Shown here: piece by piece, positions 17,624-26,530 of the stretch
Layout of the letters: each line of letters opens with the position of its first letter
How positions within the stretch are numbered: the first letter of the stretch is position 1
NCBI GenBank assembly: GCA_913774665.1
Contig: CAJYHN010000010.1
Span: 186,001 to 250,000, forward strand
DNA from: an uncultured Microbacterium sp.
GTDB taxonomy: Bacteria > Actinomycetota > Actinomycetes > Actinomycetales > Microbacteriaceae
Length of the DNA stretch: 64,000 nt
Direction: 5' to 3'
Position numbers and translations under genes: made by a program
The notes under the pieces: generated by a model
The model's database searches: none
Seen by the model: only the letters and a program-made list of their open reading frames with translations
What the model was told of the DNA's origin: nothing

Positions 17624-18652
17624 ATGTGGCGCATGCCCGCTGAATCCGCCCCGCACGAGCGCACGTGGATGGCCTTCCCCCGCGAGGGCATCACCCTCGG
17701 CGAGGGAGCGGAGTTCCGCGAACAGGGGTACCAGGCCTGGACCGACGTCGCGCACGCCGTGCGGGAGTTCGAGCCGGTCACGATGGTCGTCGACCCCACC
17801 GAGATGACCCGCGCCCGCCGCATGCTCTCGGCGGAGGTCGAGATCGTCGAGGCACCTCTCGACGAATTCTGGATGCGCGACATCGGCCCCACCTTCGTCG
17901 TGGACCCCGACCGCCCGGGTGTCCTCGGTGCGGTCGACTGGATCTTCAACGGCTGGGGCGCCCCCGATTGGGCGGAGTGGCAGAAGTCGGCCGGGATCGC
18001 CCGCGTCGTCGCCGAGCACCTGGGCGCCGAGCGCATCGATTCGCTACTCGTCGCCGAGGGTGGCGGTCTGCACGTCGACGGCACCGGCACGGTGCTTCTC
18101 ACCGAGACCGTGCAGCTCGACCCGCGCCGCAACCCGCACGCCGACCGCGCCCGCGTCGAGGCCGAGATGGCCCGCACGATCGGAGCGACGGATGCCATCT
18201 GGCTTTCGCGCGGCCTGACCCGCGATTACGACGACCTCGGCACCAACGGGCACGTCGACATCGTGGCCACCTTCGCCTCGCCCGAGCACGTCCTCATCCA
18301 CGAGCAGACGGATGCCACCCACCCCGACTTCGCGGTGTCCCAGCTCGTGCGCCGGGAACTGTCCGACGCGTTCGCAGCGCTCGGCCGCGCGGTGACGATC
18401 ACCGGCGTGCCCGCCCCGTCGACGCTGCGCGACGACGAGGGCTGGGTCGACTGGAGCTACATCAACCACCTCGTCACCAACGACGGCGTCGTCCTGTGCG
18501 GCTTCGGCGAAGAAGCGGCGGACGCGCGGGCGCACCAGATCATCGGCGAGGCCTACCCCGGCCGACGCGTGGTGTCGGTCGAGGCCCGTCCGCTGTTCGA
18601 CCGGGGTGGCGGCATCCACTGCATCACGCAACAGCAGCCGACGGTGGGCTGA
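17624..18652 (+). CDS. aguA: Agmatine deiminase family protein
   Basis: This 342-residue enzyme of the peptidyl-arginine/agmatine deiminase family would convert agmatine to N-carbamoylputrescine and ammonia. Conserved elements are WMAFPREG near the start, DEFWMRDIGPTFV (substrate carboxylate/guanidino Asp), EGGGLHVDG, NGHVDIVATF with the catalytic His, and the nucleophile Cys333 in GGGIHCITQQQP. Length is slightly below the usual 360-370. GAAGGAG precedes the ATG. It follows the kinase-phospholyase gene by 27 bases and so belongs to the amidase operon, which is predicted to be controlled by the TetR-family protein. A decayed copy of its 3' end lies at 26,531-26,650. Confidence 0.92.
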   Translation: MWRMPAESAPHERTWMAFPREGITLGEGAEFREQGYQAWTDVAHAVREFEPVTMVVDPTEMTRARRMLSAEVEIVEAPLDEFWMRDIGPTFVVDPDRPGVLGAVDWIFNGWGAPDWAEWQKSAGIARVVAEHLGAERIDSLLVAEGGGLHVDGTGTVLLTETVQLDPRRNPHADRARVEAEMARTIGATDAIWLSRGLTRDYDDLGTNGHVDIVATFASPEHVLIHEQTDATHPDFAVSQLVRRELSDAFAALGRAVTITGVPAPSTLRDDEGWVDWSYINHLVTNDGVVLCGFGEEAADARAHQIIGEAYPGRRVVSVEARPLFDRGGGIHCITQQQPTVG

Positions 18653-18738
18653 GGCGTTCTCGGCCGCGCGTTCGCGGGCCATCGAGCGGGTACGGTGGAG
18701 GTCGGCGAAGCCGCCCGTGAGGGCGCCGCCCCACGCTC

Positions 18739-19539
18739 ATGAACCCGCTTTTCTCCCCTCCTCCGCCGGTCCCGCTCGGACCGATCCTGGTCGTCGGCGA
18801 CGGACGCATGGGTCGCGCTCTCGTCGCCGCCCTCCGCGCCGCCGGCGTCACCGTGCTCGGCCCCGCCGGCCGAGGTGCGACCGGACGCGACGCCCCCGTG
18901 GTGCTGCTGGCCGTGCCCGACGCCGAGATCGCCACAGCGGCGAGCGCGCTCGCGACCGGCCGCACGGTGGGGCACCTCTCGGGAGCCCTCGACCTGTCGG
19001 TGCTGCACCCGCATGAGGCCTTCGGCCTGCATCCCCTCATGACCGTCACGGGCTCCGGCTCGTCGTTCGCCGGTGTCACGGCCGCGGTCGCCGCGACGAC
19101 GCCCGCCGCCCGCGCGATCGCGTCGGGTCTGGCCGACGTCCTCGGGATGACGACGGTGCACGTGAGCGACGAGGATCGGCCCGCGTATCACGCCGCCGCC
19201 TCGGTCGCGGCGAACTTCCTGGTCACGCTCGAGGGCATCGCCGAGCAGCTGGCGGCGACCGCGGGGGTCGAGCGCGCCGCCCTGGTGCCCCTCGTTCGCG
19301 CCGCCGTCGACAACTGGGCCGCGCACGGCGCCGCCGCGGCCCTGACCGGTCCGGTCTCGCGCGGTGACGACGACACCGTCGCCCGTCAGCGCCGAGCCGT
19401 CCAGGACCGCCTGCCCGAACGGCTGGGGCTGTTCGACGCGCTCGTCGACGCGACCCGCGACCTCGCGGCGGCGCCCCGCACCGCGGCGACGCGGCTCGAC
19501 CCCGCCCCGTCCCCCGCCGTCACGGAGGCCCCGTCGTGA
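18739..19539 (+). CDS. Rossmann/DUF2520 protein, candidate ketopantoate reductase (PanG-like)
   Basis: This 266-residue protein has an N-terminal NAD(P)-binding fold (PILVVGDGRMGRALVAALRAAG, near residues 15-36) and a C-terminal helical DUF2520 domain with the conserved HPLMT (near 95) and an AYHAAASVAANFLVTL helix. As I recall, DUF2520 proteins include PanG-type ketopantoate reductases; the stop overlaps the panC start (GTGA), and panB follows, so it plausibly supplies the otherwise missing PanE step. The start at MNPLFSPPPP has no clear ribosome binding site. The operon order DUF2520-panC-panB would cover ketopantoate formation, reduction and condensation with beta-alanine. panD is not in the window. 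Confidence 0.8.
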   Translation: MNPLFSPPPPVPLGPILVVGDGRMGRALVAALRAAGVTVLGPAGRGATGRDAPVVLLAVPDAEIATAASALATGRTVGHLSGALDLSVLHPHEAFGLHPLMTVTGSGSSFAGVTAAVAATTPAARAIASGLADVLGMTTVHVSDEDRPAYHAAASVAANFLVTLEGIAEQLAATAGVERAALVPLVRAAVDNWAAHGAAAALTGPVSRGDDDTVARQRRAVQDRLPERLGLFDALVDATRDLAAAPRTAATRLDPAPSPAVTEAPS

Positions 19540-20423
19540 GCGCACGCATCGTCCGCACGGTCGCCGAGCTGCGCGCCGCCCTCGCCCCGCACCGCGCGGA
19601 CGGCGTCGGGTTCGTCCCCACCATGGGGGCCCTGCACGAGGGGCACCTGTCGCTCGTGCGCACCGCGCGCGCCGAGACCGCGGTCGTGGTGCTGTCGATC
19701 TTCGTCAACCCGACGCAGTTCGGCGAGGCCGCCGACCTCGCCGCCTATCCGCGCACCGAGGACGAGGACGTCGCGCTCGCCTCCGCCGCCGGCGCCGACC
19801 TGGTCTTCGCCCCCTCGGTCGACGAGATGTACCCGACCGGCTTCGCCACGACCGTCTCGGTCGGCGGGGCCCTCACCGCAACCCTCGAGGGGGCCGTGCG
19901 CGGCCGCTCGCACTTCGACGGGGTGGCCACGGTCGTGGCCAAACTCCTCGTCGCCGTGCAACCCGATCGCGCCTACTTCGGGGCGAAGGACGCGCAGCAG
20001 GTGGTCGCGGTGCGCCGCATGGTCGCCGACCTCGGGCTGCCCGTCGCGGTCCACGCACTGCCGACCTCGCGCGACGCCGACGGTCTGGCCCGCTCGAGCC
20101 GCAACGCCCGGCTCTCGCCGGCAGAGCGCGAGCTCGCGTCGGTCGTGCCGCGCGCGCTCCGCCGGGCTCAGGACGCGTTCGCCGACGGCCTCCGCGATCC
20201 CCGACGCCTCGGCGCCGAGGTCGACGCCGAGCTGGCGGCCGCCGGCCTCGCGGCCGAGTACGTCGAGGTCGTCGATGCCGACGATCTCGAGCCCGTCGAT
20301 CGCGTGATTCGAGCGGCACTGCTCGCCGTGGCCGTGCGGGTCGGCCCGGTCCGCCTCATCGACAACGTGACCCTCGTCCCCGGCGTCGACGACCGCATCA
20401 GCATCGAAGGACGCACATCGTGA
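19536..20423 (+). CDS. panC: Pantoate--beta-alanine ligase
   Basis: This cytoplasmic 295-residue enzyme joins pantoate and beta-alanine using ATP to make pantothenate. It is recognised by FVPTMGALHEGHLSLVRTA (ATP-binding HIGH-like motif), SIFVNPTQFG, RGRSHFDGVATVV, and the KMSKS-like region SSRNARLSPAER. The length is normal. The GTG start overlaps the TGA of the upstream DUF2520 gene by 4 bases, and its own stop overlaps the panB start in the same way, so all three are translationally coupled. It completes the pantothenate branch of coenzyme A synthesis with its neighbours. Confidence 0.96.
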   Translation: MSARIVRTVAELRAALAPHRADGVGFVPTMGALHEGHLSLVRTARAETAVVVLSIFVNPTQFGEAADLAAYPRTEDEDVALASAAGADLVFAPSVDEMYPTGFATTVSVGGALTATLEGAVRGRSHFDGVATVVAKLLVAVQPDRAYFGAKDAQQVVAVRRMVADLGLPVAVHALPTSRDADGLARSSRNARLSPAERELASVVPRALRRAQDAFADGLRDPRRLGAEVDAELAAAGLAAEYVEVVDADDLEPVDRVIRAALLAVAVRVGPVRLIDNVTLVPGVDDRISIEGRTS

Positions 20424-21274
20424 CGACTCCACCGGTAACCCTGCGACGCCTGCGCACCCTCGCCGACGAGGGGACGCCGATCGTCATGGTCACGGCGTAC
20501 GACTTCGTCTCGGGCCGCGTCGCCGAACGCGCCGGCGTCGACATCGTGCTCGTCGGCGATTCCGGAGCGCAGGTCGTGCTGGGGCACCCCGACACCACCT
20601 CGGTGACCGTCGACGAGATGCTCGTGTTGACCTCGGCCGTACGCCGCGCGGTGCAGACGCCGCTGCTGCTGTGCGACCTGCCGTTCGGATCGACCGAGGT
20701 CAGCGACGAGCAGGCGGTCGCGACATCGATCCGATTCGTGCGCGAGGGTGGAGCGGATGCCGTCAAGATCGAGGGAGCGAACCCGGCGCGGCTGTCGCGC
20801 CTCCGCGCGATCGTCGAGGCCGGCATCCCCGTGGTCGGTCACGTCGGACTCACGCCTCAGACCGCCACGGCGCTGGGGGGCCTGCGCGCCCAGGGGCGCA
20901 CCACCGACGAGGCCGTCCGCGTCGCGCGAGAGGCTCTCGCCGTGCAGGCGGCGGGAGCGTTCGCCTTGGTCATCGAAGCCGTTCCCGCCGAGGTCGTCGC
21001 TGAGATCCGCCGAGCGCTGGACATCCCCGTCATCGGCATCGGCGCGGGAGCGGCCGAAGGCCAGGTTCTCGTGATGCACGACCTGCTCGGCATCACCGAG
21101 GGTCGCTCTCCCGTCTTCGTCAAGACCTACGCGACCGTCGGCGAGGCGATGGTCGAGGGCGTCCGCGCCTACGCGCAAGAGGTGCGCGACGGCGTCTTCC
21201 CCGGTACCGAACACGTGTACCGGGCCGCTCCCGAGGCGGCCGCCGCGGTTCGCGCGTTCGTCGACGGGCGCTGA
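20420..21274 (+). CDS. panB: 3-methyl-2-oxobutanoate hydroxymethyltransferase
   Basis: This 284-residue enzyme transfers a hydroxymethyl group from methylene-tetrahydrofolate to 2-oxoisovalerate to make ketopantoate. Active-site elements are visible: MVTAYDFVSG, VGDSGAQVVLG with the metal-binding Asp-Ser, LLCDLPFGS, AVKIEG, GHVGLTPQ, the catalytic Glu in VIEAVPAE, and VIGIGAGAAEGQVLVMHD. The loop after DS reads GAQ where most family members have LGM. The GTG start overlaps the panC stop (GTGA). It is the last gene of the pantothenate operon. The length matches the family. Confidence 0.95.
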   Translation: MTTPPVTLRRLRTLADEGTPIVMVTAYDFVSGRVAERAGVDIVLVGDSGAQVVLGHPDTTSVTVDEMLVLTSAVRRAVQTPLLLCDLPFGSTEVSDEQAVATSIRFVREGGADAVKIEGANPARLSRLRAIVEAGIPVVGHVGLTPQTATALGGLRAQGRTTDEAVRVAREALAVQAAGAFALVIEAVPAEVVAEIRRALDIPVIGIGAGAAEGQVLVMHDLLGITEGRSPVFVKTYATVGEAMVEGVRAYAQEVRDGVFPGTEHVYRAAPEAAAAVRAFVDGR

Positions 21275-21336
21275 CGGGTTCTGTAAGGCGCCGCCGTTCA
21301 GATGGCGTCGGCTCGCGCTCCGACGCGTCGGTCGGC

Positions 21337-21746
21337 CTACGGTGCGTAGAGCTTTCTCCGCCGCAAGCCACTGACGCCGAGCGAGAAGACGAAGGGCGCG
21401 CGAACGCTCGCGAGCCGGTGCATCGGCTTCTCGTGTTCGAGACAGAGATCGCCCATCACCCGGGCCGTCAAATAACCGTTCACGAAAGCGATGACGCGGG
21501 CGTCGTTCATGTAGATGGCCCGGGCTTCCAGGGGCCGGACGGTGACGCGGTGATCCTTCGCCAGCAGGAGGAAACCGGACTCGGTCCCCGCCGCGATCCA
21601 TTCCTCGTCTCTCATCCGCTGGGCACGAGCGTCGCCGTACTCCTCGGCGAGCGTACGCGCAACCACCCCGCTCCACGCAACCGCGTGACCAGCGCGCGAC
21701 CTCCCACGGAGCGGTCGAGAAGAAACCGTGCGCGTTCCGACATCAT
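21337..21746 (-). pseudogene. PIN-like toxin gene with a frameshift (VapC45/DUF5615-like)
   Basis: The ATG at 21746 overlaps the antitoxin stop (ATGA) and begins MMSERARFLLDRSVGG, the usual N-terminal strand of PIN-like toxins with the first acidic residue. The frame is lost after about 26 codons. The rest of the toxin continues in another frame from 21666: VVARTLAEEYG, then EEWIAAGTESGFLLLAKDHRV with the second acidic site, ending near RRKLYAP. One added base in a run of four G (minus strand, near 21668-21671) would join the two parts as LRGAG-VVARTLAEEYG. So this is either a disabled toxin or a homopolymer read error. If active, it would be an RNase in a toxin-antitoxin pair. Confidence 0.75.
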
Positions 21747-22417
21747 GCGGCCTGAACGAGCAGCGACGTCAACTCCTCGTCCCGCAACCCGAAGTCCTCG
21801 GCGACCTCGCCCATCGGCTCGCCGGACCGCACCCGACTGAGCACGTCATCGACGCGCACCCCGAGGCGTGCGATCGTCGGTTGCCCCGAGTTCCGCGAGG
21901 GGTCGACGATGACCTCGGCCCGCTCGTACCCGGGTAGCCTGAGAAACTCCACGAACCCGTCCCGGTAGCGGATCGTCTGCAGGTACTGGTCCACCACGTC
22001 GCGAAACACGCCCTGGTGATTGCGGACGACGACCAGGTCCTTATCGCCGTTCTCGATGAGGATCTCGGCTCCGTCGGTTTTGAGCTTCTCGCTCAGCAGC
22101 GCGTTCTCTACGCCGAGCTCGTGACGCAGGACCTCGACGGCGGGACGGATCCGAGCCATCGGCAGTCCCGCGCGGCGGAACGCCTCCACGATGTATCCCT
22201 CGGCCAGAGCGTTGAACGACACGGTGTAGCCGCGGCCGTGTTTCACCCCGCTCAGCAACGGTGCGCTCCACCCCTTCCCCGTGCCGCTCCGCTGGACGAA
22301 CGTGTGTCCGTGCGCCCATCGTCCGAAGGACGACGCCGGGGCCCGGATGATCTGCGATGCCTCGGTGAGGGTGTAGATCGGCGTGGTGTAGACCGCCTCC
22401 GAGATCAGCGTTTGCAT
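21743..22417 (-). CDS. DUF433-domain antitoxin of a toxin-antitoxin pair
   Basis: The 224-residue protein has an N-terminal DNA-binding-like region (about residues 12-60: PIYTLTEASQIIRAPASSFGRW, a MerR/HTH-like start) and a C-terminal DUF433 domain (about 175-222: GQPTIARLGVRVDDVLSRV, then MGEVAEDFGLRDEELTSLL). This arrangement is that of VapB45-like antitoxins that pair with PIN-like toxins. Its stop overlaps the toxin start by 4 bases, which supports the pairing. It probably represses its own promoter and neutralises the toxin. Because the toxin is frameshifted, the antitoxin may be a remnant kept without its partner. Confidence 0.82.
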   Translation of the reverse strand: MQTLISEAVYTTPIYTLTEASQIIRAPASSFGRWAHGHTFVQRSGTGKGWSAPLLSGVKHGRGYTVSFNALAEGYIVEAFRRAGLPMARIRPAVEVLRHELGVENALLSEKLKTDGAEILIENGDKDLVVVRNHQGVFRDVVDQYLQTIRYRDGFVEFLRLPGYERAEVIVDPSRNSGQPTIARLGVRVDDVLSRVRSGEPMGEVAEDFGLRDEELTSLLVQAA

Positions 22418-22462
22418 GCAAACAGCGTACGGTGCGGCGCACCGACCGCATCGACCCCGCCC

Positions 22463-24982
22463 TCACAACCGAGGGTCAAGCGGCTCCGACTCCAGCGCGA
22501 GCACCCCGAACACGGCCTCGTGCACGCGCCACAGCGGCTCACCTGCCGTCACGCGGCGCAGGGCCTCGAGGCCGAGCGCGTACTCCCGCGCGGCGAGAGA
22601 GCGCTTGCGTCCCACGTCGCGATCGCGCAGCCGCGCCAAATTCTCGGGCACGGTGTAATCCGGTCCGTAGACGATGCGCAGGTACTCGCGACCGCGCACT
22701 TTGATCCCCGGCTGCACCAGGCCCTTCTTCGTGCGGGTGAGGCCCGCGAAGGGCTTCACGACCATCCCCTCGCCGCCCTCCGCGGTCAGCTGCTCCCACC
22801 ACCGCGCGGCCTCGACGACGGCGTCGGCGTCGGTGAGGTCGACGCGCAGACGCCGCGTGGGGATCACGAGGTCGGGCGCGGCAGCCGCCAGCCGGTCCGC
22901 GACCGAGAGGTGCCAGCCGTGGTCGCGCGTCTCGAAGGTCGCGTCCCCCGCGGCCAGCACCTGGAACGGCGCGAAGCGCACGGCATCCGCGGTGTCGACG
23001 TACCGACGGTACGCGTCGCGAAAGCGCTCGACGTCCTCGCCGCGGACGCGCATGCGGCCCGCCAGTCCCCGGACGTCGATCCCGGATGCCAGGGCCCGCT
23101 CCAGCACCGCCGACGCCGCCGTGGTGGCCGCGGCCCCCGCCGCCCCCACCGACGCGTAGAGGTCGCGGATGAGATCCCCGGCCTTGGCCGACCAGGGCAC
23201 GATCTCGCCGTCGAGCAGGACCCAGTCCGCGTCGAGCTCGGCCCAGACCCCGGCCCGTTCGAGCGCGTCGTCGAGACGGGCGAGCATCGCCCTTTCGTCG
23301 TCGGGGGCGAAGAACGCGCGGCCGGTGCGGGTGTGGATGACGCCCCGCCACCCGTCGGGCGCGCCGAAGCGGGCCGGATCGCGCGCGACCAGCACCACCG
23401 CCCGTGATCCCATGTGCTTCTCTTCGCAGATGACGTCGGTGACGCCGTGGTCGCGGAACGCGGCGAACGCCTCGTCGGGGTGCTCGAGGAACCCTTCGCG
23501 CGCCGAGGTCGCGGGTGGCGACATCGTCGGCGGCAGATAGGTCAACCAGCGCGGGTCGGTCGCCCAGCGGCTCATCGTCTCGAGGCCGCCCGCCATCTGC
23601 TGCTCGGTGATGCTCACGCGGCCGATGGTCCCCGTCTCGACGACCACCTTGCCCCGCACGTCGGCGAGCTGCAGCACACCCGCCGCACGCTCGGGCGCTT
23701 CGGCGACCAGCGGTCGGACGGGTTCGTACCAGACGCGCTCCGCGGGGACCGAGACGACCTCGCGCTCCGGGTAGCGCATGGCGCTCAGCGCTCCACCGAA
23801 CACGCATCCGGTGTCCAGGCACGCGGTGTTGTTGATCCACTCGACGCGCGGCACGGGGGTGTGACCGTAGAGGACGACCGCCGAACCGCGGTAGTCCTCG
23901 GCCCAGGGGTAGCGAACGGGGAGCCCGAACTCGTCGGTCTCGCCCGTGGTCTCGCCGTAGAGCGCGAAGGCGCGGACGCGCCCCGAGGCCCGCCCCTGAT
24001 ACTGCTCCTTGAGCCCCGCGTGCGCGACGACCAGACGCCCGTCGTCGAGCACGAGGTGCGACACCAGGTCGTAGCAGAACGTCGCGACCCGCTCGCGGAA
24101 CTCCTCAGTCTCGTCGGCGAGCTGGGCGAGGGTCTCGGCGAGACCGTGCGTGGGCGTCACCCGCGCGCCGCGCAGCACCCGGACCAGCTTCGCCTCGTGG
24201 TTGCCGGGCACGGCGAGAGCCGATCCGGATGCCACCATCCCCATCGCGAGGCGCAGGACGCCCACGACGTCGGGTCCCCGGTCGACGAGGTCACCGAGGA
24301 AGATCACGCGGCGTCCCTCGGGGTGGCGCGCGTCGACGGCGCGTCCCCGCTCGTCGCGCTCGATCTCGTAGCCGAGCTCACCCAGCAGGGTCTGAAGTTC
24401 GCTCAGGCAGCCGTGCACGTCGCCGATCGCGTCGAACGGGCCGTGCTCGTCGGTGCGGTCGGTCAACAGGCGGGTGCGTTCGATCCGGGCCGCCGCTACC
24501 TCTTCGGCGGAGCGCAGGACGTGCACCTTGCGGAAGCCCTCTTTCGCGAGATGCCGCAGGCTCCGACGCAGCTGGTCGGACTGCCGCTTCACGACCCCCG
24601 GCGGAATGAGTCGGTCCGTGCGCTCGGCGTTGCGCGCGAGGTTCGTCGACTCCGGCAGGTCGAACACGATCGCCACGGGCAGGACGTCGTGCGCCTTGGC
24701 GAGGTCGATCAGCCGGCGTCGGGCCTCGGGCTGGACGCTGGTCGCGTCAACGACCGTAAGAAGCCCGGCGTCCAGACGCTTGCCCGCGACGAACTGCAGC
24801 GCGTCGAAGGCCGCCGGAGTGGCGGACTGGTCCGACTCGTCACCGCCGACGAGACCGCGGAAGACGTCGCTGGACAGCGTTTCGTACGCACCGAAGTGCT
24901 CACGGGCGAAGGTCGACTTACCCGAGCCGGATGCCCCGACGAGAACGACGAGCGAGAGGGCGGGGATGTCGAGCACGCTCAT
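22463..24982 (-). CDS. pnkp: Polynucleotide kinase-phosphatase (bacterial RNA repair)
   Basis: This 839-residue enzyme repairs cut RNA by preparing ends and, with Hen1, sealing them. Three modules are seen in order: an N-terminal kinase with a P-loop (GASGSGKST, residues 16-24), a metallophosphatase with GDVHG (187-191), GDLVDRGPD (230-238) and GNHE (260-263), and a C-terminal adenylyltransferase/ligase-like domain with the AMP-accepting Lys522 in EEKHMGSRAV. The length equals that of the Clostridium enzyme. I start at MSVLDIPAL because its ATG overlaps the Hen1 stop (ATGA); a longer frame upstream is the Hen1 shadow. Pnkp-Hen1 operons repair RNA broken by ribotoxins. Confidence 0.95.
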   Translation of the reverse strand: MSVLDIPALSLVVLVGASGSGKSTFAREHFGAYETLSSDVFRGLVGGDESDQSATPAAFDALQFVAGKRLDAGLLTVVDATSVQPEARRRLIDLAKAHDVLPVAIVFDLPESTNLARNAERTDRLIPPGVVKRQSDQLRRSLRHLAKEGFRKVHVLRSAEEVAAARIERTRLLTDRTDEHGPFDAIGDVHGCLSELQTLLGELGYEIERDERGRAVDARHPEGRRVIFLGDLVDRGPDVVGVLRLAMGMVASGSALAVPGNHEAKLVRVLRGARVTPTHGLAETLAQLADETEEFRERVATFCYDLVSHLVLDDGRLVVAHAGLKEQYQGRASGRVRAFALYGETTGETDEFGLPVRYPWAEDYRGSAVVLYGHTPVPRVEWINNTACLDTGCVFGGALSAMRYPEREVVSVPAERVWYEPVRPLVAEAPERAAGVLQLADVRGKVVVETGTIGRVSITEQQMAGGLETMSRWATDPRWLTYLPPTMSPPATSAREGFLEHPDEAFAAFRDHGVTDVICEEKHMGSRAVVLVARDPARFGAPDGWRGVIHTRTGRAFFAPDDERAMLARLDDALERAGVWAELDADWVLLDGEIVPWSAKAGDLIRDLYASVGAAGAAATTAASAVLERALASGIDVRGLAGRMRVRGEDVERFRDAYRRYVDTADAVRFAPFQVLAAGDATFETRDHGWHLSVADRLAAAAPDLVIPTRRLRVDLTDADAVVEAARWWEQLTAEGGEGMVVKPFAGLTRTKKGLVQPGIKVRGREYLRIVYGPDYTVPENLARLRDRDVGRKRSLAAREYALGLEALRRVTAGEPLWRVHEAVFGVLALESEPLDPRL

Positions 24983-26343
24983 GCGCCTGCCTCCCGGCGC
25001 AGCAGCGCCATCTGCGTGGCGGCGCCGAGGACCGCGTCCTCGACACCGACCGGACGGAACTCCACCGTGTACCCGTGCCGTGCCGCGACCGCCTCGGCCC
25101 ACCCGCGGAACTCCGCACGCGTCCACTCGAAGCGGTGGTCGTCGTGACGCAGGGCCCCGCGCTCCAGGGTGGGGTACAGCACGTTGTACTCGGCGTTGGG
25201 GGTGGTGACGATCACCGCGGCGGGCCGCGCCCCGGCGAACACCGCGTCCTCAAGGGCCGGCAGGCGCGAGGGGTCGACGTGCTCGATCACCTCCATCAGC
25301 ACCATTGCGTCGGCGTCGCGCAGACGCTCGTCGCGGTAGACCACCGATCCGTGGAGCAATTGGATGCGCTCGCGCTCGGCATCCGAGCTCTGGTCCAGAT
25401 GCAGCGAACGCGCCGCCTGCTCCAGCGAACGGGCCGACACATCGACGCCGATGATGCGCGAGAACGATCGGTCCTTCGCCAGACGGCTCAGCAGGGCGCC
25501 CGGACCGCACCCCATGTCGATGACGCTGCGGGCGCGCACGTCCGACAGGGCCGTCAGCACGGCCTCCGCCCGCAGCCCGCTCAACGGCCGGTTCGCAGCC
25601 TCGGCCTGGGCGTCCGAGGCCTGGGCCACCAGCGACCGGTGATGCAGAAGGTAGCGCCGCGTGATGACGTCGCGCTCGGGGTGATCCGCGAGCCACCCCT
25701 CGCCCGCGCGTTCGAGCTTGGACACCTCGTCGTCGCCGACCCAGTAGTGCTTCGCGTCGTCGAGCACGGGGAGCAGCACGTACAGCTGGCGCAGCGCCTC
25801 GGCCAACCGCACGCGGCCCGTGAGCGTCACCGCGCGGAAGCGCGAATCGCCCCACTCCGGGAAAGCGGGGTCGAGCGGGATGCGCTCCTGCGCGACCTCC
25901 CATCCGCACGGGCCGAACAGGCGCTCCACCATGTCGTCGTCGCCGCGCACCGACACCACGGGGATCTCGATGCGCAGGGGCAGTGGCGACGTCGCGAGAT
26001 CGGGATAGGAGTCGCTGCGTCCGGTCATCGCCGTGCGGAAGACGGCGCCGATCGCCACCGAGAGCATGCTCGACGCGACGTATGGCCGATCGTTCACGTA
26101 GTGACCGAGCGCACCCGCATCGCCGCGGAACCGCTTGTTGCGCACCAATCCCACGGGGTCGACCTCGAGGATCATCGCGAACGTGCACCGCTCGCGCGAC
26201 GCCTCGGGGGCGAACACGTGCACGTCGCCGACGGGCGCCGAGAACGTCTGCGCGCGGGCGGGATGCTTGTGCAGGAGGTAGCCGAGCGCGGTGGCATCCG
26301 TCTCGGAGCCGGGGTCGGGTTCGAGGGTGACGGTGATCAGCAT
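24979..26343 (-). CDS. hen1: 3'-terminal RNA 2'-O-methyltransferase Hen1
   Basis: This 454-residue partner of Pnkp has an N-terminal Hen1_L-type ligase-activating domain (about 1-240, with EVDPVGLVRNKRF and HYVNDRPYVASS) and a C-terminal class-I methyltransferase domain. SAM-binding residues lie at 276-284 (DMGCGPGAL), and the metal-binding site is EVIEHVDPSR (351-360). It methylates the 2'-OH at the 3' cut end before sealing, so the repaired RNA resists re-cleavage. The start at MLITVTLEPD is the conserved start of the family, and 59 upstream in-frame residues are ignored. The stop overlaps pnkp. Confidence 0.95.
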   Translation of the reverse strand: MLITVTLEPDPGSETDATALGYLLHKHPARAQTFSAPVGDVHVFAPEASRERCTFAMILEVDPVGLVRNKRFRGDAGALGHYVNDRPYVASSMLSVAIGAVFRTAMTGRSDSYPDLATSPLPLRIEIPVVSVRGDDDMVERLFGPCGWEVAQERIPLDPAFPEWGDSRFRAVTLTGRVRLAEALRQLYVLLPVLDDAKHYWVGDDEVSKLERAGEGWLADHPERDVITRRYLLHHRSLVAQASDAQAEAANRPLSGLRAEAVLTALSDVRARSVIDMGCGPGALLSRLAKDRSFSRIIGVDVSARSLEQAARSLHLDQSSDAERERIQLLHGSVVYRDERLRDADAMVLMEVIEHVDPSRLPALEDAVFAGARPAAVIVTTPNAEYNVLYPTLERGALRHDDHRFEWTRAEFRGWAEAVAARHGYTVEFRPVGVEDAVLGAATQMALLRREAGA

Positions 26344-26530
26344 CGGCGCGGCCTTCGCGTGGACATGCGCCCACTTTAGGGATGCCGCGAGAACGGCGTG
26401 CTCATGTCCGGATGTCGACGAGGGCGGTGGCCGAGACCCAGACCCGCGCATTTCACTCCCCGGGAACCGACCGACTGTCGACAGCGCGTCGGCGATCTCA
26501 CCCGGGAGCTCCTGATTCACCTCGCCCTGG

